From Chaetomium olivaceum (taxonomy: Eukaryota > Ascomycota > Sordariomycetes > Sordariales > Chaetomiaceae): 64,000 bases of DNA. Below, piece by piece: positions 46,715 through 56,493 of this stretch (the stretch's first letter is position 1; the number at the start of each line of letters is the position of its first letter). A program made the position numbers and the translations under genes. The notes beneath the pieces are model-generated. The model saw only the letters and a program-made list of their open reading frames with translations. It did not search any database and was not told the DNA's origin. The stretch is from the NCBI GenBank assembly GCA_039881045.1, contig JAYWVB010000031.1:1-64000 (forward strand), written 5' to 3'.

Positions 46715-47174
46715 CCGACTTTTGATTGTTTAGTTGGTTGTTTGGCGGATCGCATGAAAGGCTTGTCACAGCTGAGAACAAGAGTGGAAGAGGTTTCTAA
46801 CCCCGTCAGATGCTGAAGCCTCCCATCATGTGATATACAGTGCTAATTCTTCGAGATTCTAACTTCGGTACCTGGGTACCTCCATACTGCGTGCTTCTCA
46901 TCTTCAGACTGTCCACTTACCGAGAATGTGAAGCACCTTAGTACCTACCTTAGGTATTGAGCCTGCCGTTTGGCGCGTCTGACACGTGACGGCCTCTGGA
47001 ATGAACCCCAATCCTGTCCCATATACCTCACCCCTCACCACCCCCAAAAATAATCCCGTACACCAAACAGGTATTTTGTCAACAAGCTACATTACATGTA
47101 CCTAGGTACATAAGGTATTCATGGCGGGGTTAGAAATGGAGGCTTCAGCTCCTAACCGCGGGGCCTATAAGCGG
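46715..47174. other. intergenic with TACCTAGGTA palindromes
   Basis: GGTACCTGGGTACC near 46868, GTACCTACCTTAGGTA near 46941, and a perfect 16-bp palindrome ATGTACCTAGGTACAT at 47096-47111. No gene is seen. Confidence 0.5.
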
Positions 47175-47179
47175 GAAAT

Positions 47180-47636
47180 TGTCACGAATATGCCAACAGG
47201 TGGGACCTCGGAGGCGCGGGACGCCCCGAACCAGTCATTCCGAAGGACCAATCAAATGAGAATGAAGGATGCTCAGTGTGACCAGGGAAACGGGGAAAGA
47301 CGGAAGACTGAGCACACTGAGCACAGGAAGACGCATAGCCAATCAGAACACAGGAATACAGGGAAGTGACCAGTGTGATCAGTGACCTCAGAAAGGAAGA
47401 AACACTGAGCACACTGAGCACCCAGGAATTAGATAGTATATAGTCACTCGTTCTGGAGAGCTCTGGGAGTTCTCCAGTTAGCAATCACAACTACAGTTCG
47501 CTACAAGCTCGAGAGCCTACTGTTGAGACAAGTCTTTGTTGTGCACCTTTTGGCTGCACCGAACCTAGTACCTTTGCAAGACACCTTCAATTAGACTGAA
47601 CCCTAACAGGACGAGGTCCAGGAGAGGTTCGTCACA
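47180..47636. mobile_element. solo LTR of a retrotransposon
   Basis: A 457-bp element starts TGTCACGAA and ends TTCGTCACA, near-perfect inverted termini (8 of 9) with the TG...CA ends typical of LTRs. It is flanked by perfect 5-bp direct repeats GAAAT at 47175-47179 and 47637-47641. The interior holds repeated ACTGAGCAC units (47311-47425), a TATA-like GATAGTATATAG near 47432 and AACCCTAAC near 47599. There are no internal gag/pol genes, so it arose by LTR-LTR recombination. Ty3-type is likely from the 5-bp duplication. Its orientation cannot be fixed. Confidence 0.8.
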
Positions 47637-47641
47637 GAAAT

Positions 47642-48052
47642 GCCTTCTTCAGGTAAGTTGGTGCTATGCCCTTCTCCCAATTCCAAACAGCACTAAGTCC
47701 TATAGGTTTCGGCTTCTCCTTTCTTCCCCCAAAACCAGACTCCCACCATGAACCTTTGGCTCTGTCCAGGTTGTGTCCAGTAAGTCGGTACTTCGTCAGT
47801 CTTCGTACGTCTTCTTCAGCCATCGACAAGAGAAACTGCCTACCTAACCAACCTACCCAGCAAAACAAACTTCACATTTGACCGCAAACCTGCCAGGCCC
47901 TCCCTGTCCCAGTGTACACTACATCTAACCTCCAGCAACCGAACGTTGCCCACCCGCCACTACACCTACCCCACACCTCAGCCACTCCCCATCCCACAAG
48001 CTAGGTAAACTAACCGTCAACGAACCCGACCACACTCACCACAACAGCGCGC
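47642..48052. other. intergenic
   Basis: No supported gene. It may hold the last exons of the cysteine-rich gene on the minus strand. Confidence 0.35.
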
Positions 48053-48358
48053 GCACTCCCCGCGCGGCGGCAGGTCGGCCACCACCACGGGTCTCGGCAG
48101 GTAGTACGTACCACACGGCCCGTCGTCGGTCAGGGCCTTCTCGGCGACGTCAGAGAGCACGATCGAGCACCAGAGGTTGGCGTTGCATCGGTGGCGCAGG
48201 CTCTTGGGGACGGCCGTCGCCTTGATGCCCGCAATCTCCAGCCTTCCGCAGGTGGCGCCGCAGGACGTGGGCAGGCCCGCCAGGAGGGCGTCGCACGGGC
48301 GGTGGGGCTCGGTGCCCAGGACGCAGGTGCTGTTCAGGTAGCGGAGGAGCAGCTTTTA
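48053..48358 (-). CDS. cysteine-rich hypothetical protein (internal exon seen)
   Basis: One long exon on the minus strand reads KLLLRYLNSTCVLGTEPHR, then CDALLAGLPTSCGATCGRLEI, HRCNANLWCSIVLSDVAEKAL and ECARCC, with about nine cysteines. It appears to start after an acceptor (GCTAAAAG) near 48358 and may end at a donor (GTGAGT) near 48053. A start MSGTALWPSHFTTTKAMLSLY lies upstream near 48553, but the link is uncertain because of a frame change at the AAAA run. I do not recognise the family. Codon use and composition look like a real gene. Confidence 0.4.
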
Positions 48359-48359
48359 G

Positions 48360-50396
48360 CACATTGGGGGGAGGTGTTTTTCAGGTTTGGGGTGGTGTTT
48401 GGTGAGAATGTTCGTGGGAAGGAAGGAAGGGATAGTGTTGGGTGTTGGGGGTGCTGGGGCTTGGTTGGAAGGCGTATAAATGGTCGTAGAGAGAAAGCAT
48501 TGCTTTTGTGGTGGTGAAATGGGACGGCCAGAGAGCTGTTCCAGACATGTTCTCCTTGTTCTTTGTATCCAGTATTCCATGGCTGCTGGCGGTCAGAACG
48601 TAATCTCGATTCAAACAGAAACAACAGACTGTTCACGGGGGGGCGAGAGGTGGAACCAGTGGACTGTGTCTCCGTGGTATTGAAGCTGTTCGTATGTCTA
48701 GCTAGGGCTGCTCGATCGGTATACGCTCTCCGTCCAGTGGTATTTCACTGTATGAGGCCATGCTCCTTCAAGCTTTCTCGGTCATTGCCCTTGATTTCTC
48801 TTCAGTCAAAGATGATGTAGCCTTGTAACTTGAAATATGTACTCCCGTCTATTGTCCCGAGTCAACGCTGTGGCCGAGTATACAGCTACCAACAGTTGAA
48901 TCCTCTGTTTCGATGTTTGAATCGTATGTTTGTTTGAGTACTTAGGTAGGTAATAGGTGGCAGAGTTGTCGATGGTCATTTGCCGTGATTCGAGTCCAGT
49001 CAGTTGACTCAGTTCTTGTCGACTCGCAGGCATCCCGTTTCCTGTTCTATCATCCCACCAACGTCTCCAAACGTTATGATATCAAGCCCGCACAATTAGA
49101 TTGACACGCATAACGTTGACCGCGACGAAGAAGCCTGGTGCAAATCAGGCCCATTCTGTACCTATTTCGGTCGAGGCCACCCGGCAGCCCAAAGAGATTG
49201 CTTTCGCTCGATTGGTGACCTTTCTGCTCGACATCTGTAATTTGAATTTGCCTTTTCTTTGCTCAAGTCGTTGCCTTGCGCCTTGAAACACGGGGTGTTG
49301 TCTTTTTTGTCGTCTTTTTTTACTTCTTTCGGAAGAAGATCTGGACCTTGCTGCCCCACCACGTGCCCACCAGTGCCACCCAGGTACCGGACGAAAGCGA
49401 CGCTAAAATTCACCCCCGCATCTTTAAAAAGGCACAGCCCCAGTTTGATGGTGCGCCAAGCTTTCGCTTCTCCAGCCCTGGCAGGTCACCCTGGCAAAAA
49501 CCGCTGGGAAAACCGCTCAACATCAGGAACCTTTGAGCTGGCACCCAAAGCCTCGTCCTCTCTCGCTTTTTACCCATGCGGCTCCCAGTCCCGTCACACC
49601 ACACACAACCCTCCCTTCTCTCACGCGGTCCCAGAATTGAGCCGACGCAGGGGTAAGCCAGCCCACTTCGAAGGTACTTCCAAGACATTTTATCTTGTTG
49701 ATTGATCGAAAAGCCGCGAACCACAGCCTCGTCGGCTTCCATCTCCTTCTGGTTCATCCCCCGTGACATGGCACATGGCTGCACACCATTTCCAAGTGGC
49801 TGGACCGCTGCGGTGCCACGTTCAATCATGCACCCCGCAAGAACTTCCATTCGCCGAGCACACCGGAATGGGATGATGATGTGGCTGGGTCGTATCTCTC
49901 TGCTCTCTAGTCTACAAAGAAGTGTGTCGGGTTGAGTGGTCAATACCTTCATTGCTACCAAGTCCTGCCCCGCCACATGGGCAGAGCCCAGAACGGCCGC
50001 GGCCCAGATTCACGAGCCGAACTTCGCTCGACAGGGCGCAGAGCGCGATTGGAGTGCTCGGTATCAAGGCAGCTATCGGTGTGTGTTCTCCGACGCCACC
50101 ATTCTCGACTAGGTTAGGTGCGGGCGTCGGGCTGAGGTCGGGTTGCATATGCCAAGGGCTGCTAGTGCTTGTTCTTGCGAGGAGCTGGACTGGGGTTGTG
50201 AGCCGCAACGGGGATATTGAGGAACTGCGACTGGGGGGGCGGGAGATAAAGGACCGGCTTGCTGCCCTGCTTCGGAGCTGGGTGGCTTGCCGTGTTTTGC
50301 TGATTGTTTTGGTCAGGCACTGTTTCCCCCAGTCCAAAGAACCAAGCAAAGCAAGCTCTCTCACGGCAGTCCTGCGTGGATCAACAAACCGTCAAG
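48360..50396. other. intergenic, 2 kb
   Basis: It may include the first exon of the cysteine-rich minus-strand gene (around 48450-48553) and the promoter of the plus-strand gene at 50397. A TTAGGTAGGTAA motif lies near 48942. Nothing else is supported. Confidence 0.4.
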
Positions 50397-51666
50397 ATGC
50401 GTTTCGCCGAAATCGCAACTCGTGCTCTGATGAGCGGCGTAGCTATGAACGTCATGGACAATGACGTTAGGACATCGCCCAACCCTTCGCGCATGCTTGT
50501 CCGTCAATCCAGCTGCCGCTCCAACGAGGAGCCTTGCGGCACGGGATGCATGGTCGAAGGGAGCGTGTGCTGCGCTTCGTAAGTGTCGTCCTGCCGCTCG
50601 GCACCATACCGTAGGGATCTCTTGCTGACAAAACCGATGATAGCCTTGGGCGGGAGTCGTTCTGCGACCCCGGATATTACTGCATGGCCGTTAGCGGCTG
50701 CTGCCCGGTGCGTATTCCCACCTACCCATATGTGCTAGACGACGAGGATGGCTACTGACCCCAAATAGGATGGCGAAACCTGCACTGGTGTCGGTGGAAG
50801 CAGCTGCGCCCCCGGCTACGAAGCTTGCGGCTTGAGGTAAGCCTTCCTCCCCGATAACATCTCCGCCTTGATCCTCACTAACTCGCTCCCTACTAGGTGC
50901 ATGCCCGAAGGCTCCGTCTGCTGCCCGTTGTCGGGCGGCTACTGCGACCCCGGCTACACCTGCACGGCCGACGACAAGTGCACCCCTTCTACGGGCGGCG
51001 GAGACAGCGGCGGCGACGACGGCGGTAGCGGAGGCGGCAGCGGCAGCTGTGATGCCGGCAGGATCACATGCGACTCGGACTACTGCATCCCCAGCGACGG
51101 CACCTGCTGCAACATCGGCGAGGGCAACTACTGCAGGGTAAGCTCTTCTAATATCCCCCCAACCCAATCCCCAACCCAATTCCCAACCCATACCACCGAC
51201 CCCCAGCCCCCAACCAACTAACCCTCTCCTCCAGGACGGCTACTACTGCGTCCCCGGCGGCTGCTGCCGCAACGGACGCACCTGCTCGGGGGGCAGCGGC
51301 TCGGGCGGCGACGACGACGGTGGTGACGACGACGACGAGACCACCACCAGCCGCGCGCTCATCCCCCGGCCGACCGTGACGGCGAACCCGCGGCCCACGC
51401 TGACCGACTCGGACGACGAGACCTCCCCCACGCCGACCAGCGATGATGGCAGCAGCGACGGCACGTCGTCGGGCGGCACGGATGATATCGCCGGCGGCGA
51501 CAACGACGACTCCAATGATAGCCCCTCGGAGACGGCGGATGGGGGTAATAATGCTCCGGTGCCGACGCTGCCGCCGATTGGGGGTGGGAGCTCGATGGGG
51601 GCGGTCATGGGTGTGCCGGTGGGAATGGGAGTGGTTGTTGCTGGTGTGGTGGCGATGGTGCTTTAG
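50397..51666 (+). CDS. Cysteine-rich, probably GPI-anchored cell-surface protein
   Basis: Five exons (50397-50578, 50644-50707, 50769-50836, 50897-51137, 51235-51666) join in frame to 328 residues with no breaks. The N-terminal half has four or more modules with patterns such as CDPGYYCMAVSGCCP, CMPEGSVCCP, CDPGYTC and CVPGGCCRNGRTC, i.e. repeated CxPGYxC and CC pairs. Gly/Asp-rich and then Ser/Thr/Asp-rich linkers follow. The protein ends in a small-residue site and hydrophobic tail (MGVPVGMGVVVAGVVAMVL), as in GPI-anchored proteins. The N-terminal signal peptide is weak (MRFAEIATRALMSGVAMN), so the start may be imperfect. A cell-wall or adhesion role is inferred. Confidence 0.8.
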
Positions 51667-52770
51667 GGGAAAGGCCGGTGACGGTGTGTTTTGAGGGGGG
51701 GGAAGTAATGAGTAATGTGTGTTTGGGATATCTTTGGGCTATTGGTTTGGAATGACTTGATGGCTACGGGGGCCTTGGATGGGCATGCATACAACGGGAA
51801 AGGGGGGGTATACAAAGCTTTATGTTCTCTTCGAGTGTTAGATACCATTACCACGTAGCTTGACATGTATCGAGCTTCCGGAAACCGTACCCACATCTCT
51901 CAGTCGCGGGAGGATCTTGAACAGGGGGAGAAAAGCATCTTGACTGTGACGCAGACACCAGGGGTTCGGTTACAACTCTGTGTTTTGCGGGAAACGGAGG
52001 TTGCTTCTCCCAACTAGCAAAGAGGTAGAGTTGTCTTTGCTACCTATGAATACTTGAGCGACGGGAGCATGCGATGTCCACATCCATAAGCACCTTAAAT
52101 CCGTGGATGTGGTTCATGTCTCACAACAGTCACGCATGTCATGCTGTGCATGTTGTGTACCACGTGAAATGCTCCCACTGTACTAATTATCAGAGAGATC
52201 AGGTAGGCAGCCATCATGAATCCCAAGAGCCTCTACCGTAATGTTAGCCTTTCGACACTATCTTGACTAAGAGACCATCTGAGTTTAATTCGCCCTTTCT
52301 CTCTATAGAACTAGAACTCGTTACTGCCTTTGGTGTGTAATTTTAACCGAAACCACCTATCCCCGAGGTGAACCTATGTACCCAAGGTTGTCGTTTGCCA
52401 TGAAAGCAGTCGATTGCCTTCGATCTAATTTGGGGTCATCAAACCTTACTGCCATCCTAAATACTATCTGCCCAGACGTCGCCAAAGGTCCCTCGATATT
52501 CCCACATCTTGATGGGTGATACAAATTTGTCCACCGCAACATACCAACCCCATAATCTCTCACCCCAACAACGACGCCTACAACTGCCAACCTCCCATTC
52601 CAAGCTTAAAATCCAACTAAACCCCCTGGCTAACAACCCTAGCGGCAGAGAGCAGGGCATAACATAGCCGCCGCCGGGTCCGCCAGCATGTAACTACGCA
52701 AGGAAGAGGAGTCGGGGGTTTCTGGATCGCGACGGGGGGAGGGCTCTAATGTTGCGATAGTCCATAGGAC
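51667..52770. other. intergenic
   Basis: A/T-rich in parts, with no supported gene. Confidence 0.4.
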
Positions 52771-53136
52771 TCAGCAACATGGCGGAGGGTGATCAGCAGG
52801 GAGGAAGGCAGCGACAGGGAGATGAGTGCAGAAAGCGGTGATTGGCAGAGAATGAGTGCAGAAAGCGGTGACTGTCAGAGCCATGAGTGCTGAAAGCGGT
52901 GAGTCGAGGCCAAGGGGGATGGGGAAGTCTTCCCCAGTCCCTCCATCCATAACCCCTCCGCCCCGCCCCATCGCCTCCAGCACCTGAGTCTGGTGCTCCC
53001 GCAGCTGCATATCTGCCCGCCAAAACATGTCCCTGAGCATGTCCGACGTCCACTGATCGGGCCCTTCCACCTGCCGGGACTGCTGCTGGATCCGGCGCAT
53101 GATGTCGATCCCCCTTGGCGAGTCGAGATGTTGCAC
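52771..53136 (-). CDS. coding-like fragment, unrecognised
   Basis: The minus-strand frame reads HLDSPRGIDIMRRIQQQS, then DQWTSDMLRDMFWRADMQL and EHQTQVLEAMGRGGG, with strongly protein-like helical composition. It ends in a 30-bp tandem repeat encoding a Ser/Thr/Cys-rich tail. No upstream exon or start is clear. It may be the 3' end of an unknown regulator or a remnant. Confidence 0.3.
   Translation of the reverse strand: MQHLDSPRGIDIMRRIQQQSRQVEGPDQWTSDMLRDMFWRADMQLREHQTQVLEAMGRGGGVMDGGTGEDFPIPLGLDSPLSALMALTVTAFCTHSLPITAFCTHLPVAAFLPADHPPPCC
52822..52902. repeat. three copies of a 30-31-bp tandem repeat
   Basis: The core ATGAGTGCAGAAAGCGGTGA occurs at 52822-52841 and 52852-52871, and with one change at 52883-52902. 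Linkers of 10-11 bp containing GGCAGAG/GTCAGAG separate the copies. Confidence 0.85.
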
Positions 53137-53506
53137 CCATCACTGTGATGATGGGCGCAAGGGCGTAGCAGGTGAGGATATGTGCCCCAATGGAATGAGA
53201 AGCATGGGGCGACCCGTGTTAACACCCAATGCTGAAAGAAGTGATCTTGTAAGTCGAAACAAGGTTTCCACCAAAGTCCAATCGAACGGGGAATCAAGTC
53301 GGTTACGACTGCAATCACGGTCCCAAACTCCCCAGGTATCGAGGCTTTGTGAAAAGCTCTTTCTAATTGTCGATCTGCGCAAAATATGTATGACCCAGGT
53401 AAAGACTCGGGCAGTCCAGAACTTGGACCATCGTACCCGAGCACCCCAGGCCGTTCTACCTCCTTCCTCCATCACCACTATGCATTGTTGCCTCCACCCG
53501 CCCACC
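53137..53506. other. intergenic
   Basis: 3' flank of the ALKBH1-type gene; no gene seen. Confidence 0.35.
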
Positions 53507-54650
53507 CTAATCCCGCATCTGCCTCACATTAAGATTGATCCTCTTATTCCGCATCCACCCCCTCCATTCCTCAAACTCACCCCCCTCCGCCGGCCACTCC
53601 TCCAAGTACTCGGGACACGTCCCCTTCAACACCTTGGGCACACCATGCCACGCAAACCTTGACTCCTTGGTCATGTATATCGCATCCCCCGACCGCAGCC
53701 TCAACAACAAGAACTCCTTCTTCGCCTCACCCCAATCGTCCTCTCCTTCACCCCCAACCCCCCGCTCATTAGGCGCGATCATGAACAGCGCCTCGCACCC
53801 CAAGCTCACACTCACCAACCCCCGATCCACCTCCTCCGACACATCCCGATGCATCATCATGGTATCCCCCGGCGTATAAAAGTTAACAATCGCCGCCTGG
53901 GCCTGCGTCTCGGGGAACAGCGTCTCCAAGAAGCCCGCCACGTCCGGCGGGAAGGTCGGCGGTTGCGCGGCTCCGTCGCCCTCGTCTGGGTATACGCGTT
54001 TCGTCCAGTCGTATTGTCCGCCGAGCGTCACCCAGTGCAGGCGGCGGTCGAGGACTTGTTTGATGGTGAGGGGCTTGTGGATGGTGGGGTCTTTGGGGGT
54101 GAAGGTTGTGGGGGAGGTGGGGGGGTAGGTGAAGAAGGAGGTGGTGGAGGTGGTGGTGGAAGGGGAAGAGGTGGGTGCCGCCGGGTAGGGGAGGTCGTAG
54201 TGGAGGTGAAGGTTGGTTTGGTGGATGGGGTCGCTGAGGTCGCGGTGGATGAGGTGGGAAAGGAGGGTTTTCTGGACTGCGGGGGGGACGAGCGAGGGGA
54301 CGATGAGCAGGCCTGGTGAGGGTTAGCTTGGTGTTTTGGGTGGAAATGAAGAAGATGAAGAAGATCTCGGACTCACCTGGCAGAAGCGGATGGTAGTATA
54401 TCAGAGCTTTCTTGGTGGCTTGAAACTCAGGGGCTTCGCTGGGGCAGATATGACGGAATGAGCGGTTCAAGGTGTCAACGGGAATGGTACCCGCCACACA
54501 GAACTCGGCTGCACTTTCTGGATTTTGCAGGTCATCAATGTCTTCGGTGCGTAGATCTTTTGGTTCCGTTTTTGAGAAAGCCTTCCACTTTGCCCTGAGC
54601 TCATCCGATGGCTGCTCATGAGCATCGAGATGTTTAATGTCCACCGTCAT
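53507..54650 (-). CDS. ALKBH1-type 2OG-Fe(II) dioxygenase
   Basis: This is an AlkB-family dioxygenase that removes alkyl groups from nucleic acids using 2-oxoglutarate and iron. Exons 54650-54377 and 54312-53507 give 359 residues without a break. After a helical N-terminal region (LRAKWKAFSKTEPKDLR) come TLGGQYDWTKRVYPDEG, IVNFYTPGDTMMMHRDVSEE (iron-binding H-x-D), GDAIYM...AWHGVPKV (second His) and the 2OG-binding RINLNVRQM. The NFY...HRD...RxNxxxR order matches ALKBH1-like proteins rather than bacterial AlkB. Likely substrates are tRNA or DNA bases. There is no targeting peptide. The frame is intact. Confidence 0.9.
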
Positions 54651-55386
54651 TATGCTGGCGTGTTGCCTTGAGGAGGTTCTTCTAGTAGGCTTTTGACCAG
54701 ACTCAGGGGTTAAAGTATTTTGTGTATAAAATGACGAAAGAGGTTTCTGGCTGACTAAGATGAAGTCAAAGTTTTAATGTGGTCGTGTTTTCTTCCGTGT
54801 ATTCGTATGTACAGATGTAGCATGTATCTGACACTGGAAACAATCGAAGTTCCCGAGTCTTGCAGTGCCGCGGGGTCGAGGCTTGTGTGCCCCGCTGTTG
54901 CCAGCTGCAGAGCCCTCGGGGACTGAAAATAAAGTGGGTCTGACTGATCCAGCGACGCCAAACCTCGACGCGCTCTTCGCGTCGCCCAGTGACGGGTAAT
55001 CAAATTCCATTTGTTGACCAACCCCAGAAATTTGACTGCTGCTTTCCTTCGTTCGACCTGCGTGAGCAGCTTTCCGGCAATTAAACGTTTCGACGGCTCC
55101 CGATTATACGACAGTAAGTGCCCCTTCATAGAGAAGCGCATTTTAACGATTTTTCTTGTCTTCTTCCCAATCTTCTTTCCCAACTAGTTACCCGGTTGGG
55201 CACTATTTGTTTTTTTCCCCGGAACCTGTTGCCCCTCGTTTCTTCAGCCGCAAACCCCCACCATCCGCGCGCCATCCCTGGTCAGCCACGACGACATTTC
55301 CACACCCCGGCCACCCCGGCTTCGAGTTTGGACTTTGACCGACCCTTCGACTCGTGTTTGGAAAATCATCGTATCGGGTAATAACC
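54651..55386. promoter_or_regulatory. divergent upstream region ALKBH1-type gene / CDK1
   Basis: The 736-bp gap holds promoters of both genes. Pyrimidine-rich stretches precede the CDK1 ATG (TTTTTCTTGTCTTCTTCCC near 55148). No gene is seen. Confidence 0.4.
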
Positions 55387-56493
55387 ATGGACAACTACCA
55401 GAAACTCGAGAAAGTCGGCGAAGGTACGTCGTGGTCACTTCCATTATTGTCTGTTTTCGTTGCCGTGGCAGACACTGACCTTTATGCCGCTCCTAGGCAC
55501 GTATGGCGTTGTTTACAAAGCTCGCGACCTCAACAATGGCGGCCGCATTGTTGCCTTGAAGAAGATCCGCCTGGAGGCCGAGGATGAGGGTGTCCCGTCG
55601 ACTGCCATCCGAGAGATCTCGCTGCTCAAAGAGATGCGGGACCCGACCATCGTGCGTCTCTTTAATATTGTCCATGCCGACGGTCACAAGCTCTATCTCG
55701 TCTTCGAATTCCTCGACCTCGACCTCAAGAAGTACATGGAAGCGCTGCCTGTCAGCGAGGGTGGCCGAGGCAAGGCACTGCCCGAAGGCACGGGAGCTCA
55801 GCTGCACGGGCTGGGACTGGGAGAGGCCATGGTCAAGAAGTTCATGAGCCAGCTGTGCACGGGTGTGCGCTACTGCCATAGCCACCGTGTCCTGCACCGC
55901 GATCTCAAGCCCCAGAACTTGCTGATTGACCGCGAGGGAAACTTGAAGTTGGCCGATTTTGGATTGGCCCGCGCTTTTGGCGTCCCTCTCCGGACCTACA
56001 CCCACGAGGTCGTCACACTCTGGTACCGCGCCCCCGAGATCTTGCTCGGCGGCCGTCAATACTCGACCGGCGTGGACATGTGGTCGGTCGGGTGCATCTT
56101 TGCTGAGATGTGCACCCGTAAGCCGCTCTTCCCCGGTGATTCGGAAATTGATGAGATCTTCAAGATCTTCCGGTATGTCCTCCCTTCGCAAACCTGCCTG
56201 CCACCCAGGCTAACCTTTGCGTCTGTAGCCTTCTTGGAACCCCAACCGAGGAGATCTGGCCCGGCGTGACCAGCTACCCCGACTTCAAGGCTTCCTTCCC
56301 TAAGTGGGCGCGCGACCCAACGGCCGCCCTCTGTGCCAACCTCGACGACGCAGGCCTTGACCTTCTCGAGATGATGCTTGTCTACGATCCTGCCGGCCGC
56401 ATCTCGGCAAAGCAGGCCTGCAATCACCCGTACTTTGAAGACCTCGAGAACCACACCCGCACGCCGCAGTACCATGGCAGCAGTCACCACTAG
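55387..56493 (+). CDS. cdc2: Cyclin-dependent kinase 1 (Cdc2)
   Basis: This is the main cell-cycle CDK. Exons 55387-55423, 55497-56172 and 56229-56493 give 325 residues. It has the G-loop GEGTYG with the regulatory Thr14/Tyr15, Lys34, the cyclin-binding PSTAIRE helix (46-52), HRDLKPQN, the DFG motif and the T-loop YTHEVVTLWYRAPE. Between PSTAIRE and the catalytic loop is an insertion (SEGGRGKALPEGTGAQLHGLG) as in other filamentous ascomycete Cdc2 proteins. The frame is intact. After TAG (56491-56493), 28 more sense codons follow in frame to TAG 56578-56580. Confidence 0.97.
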
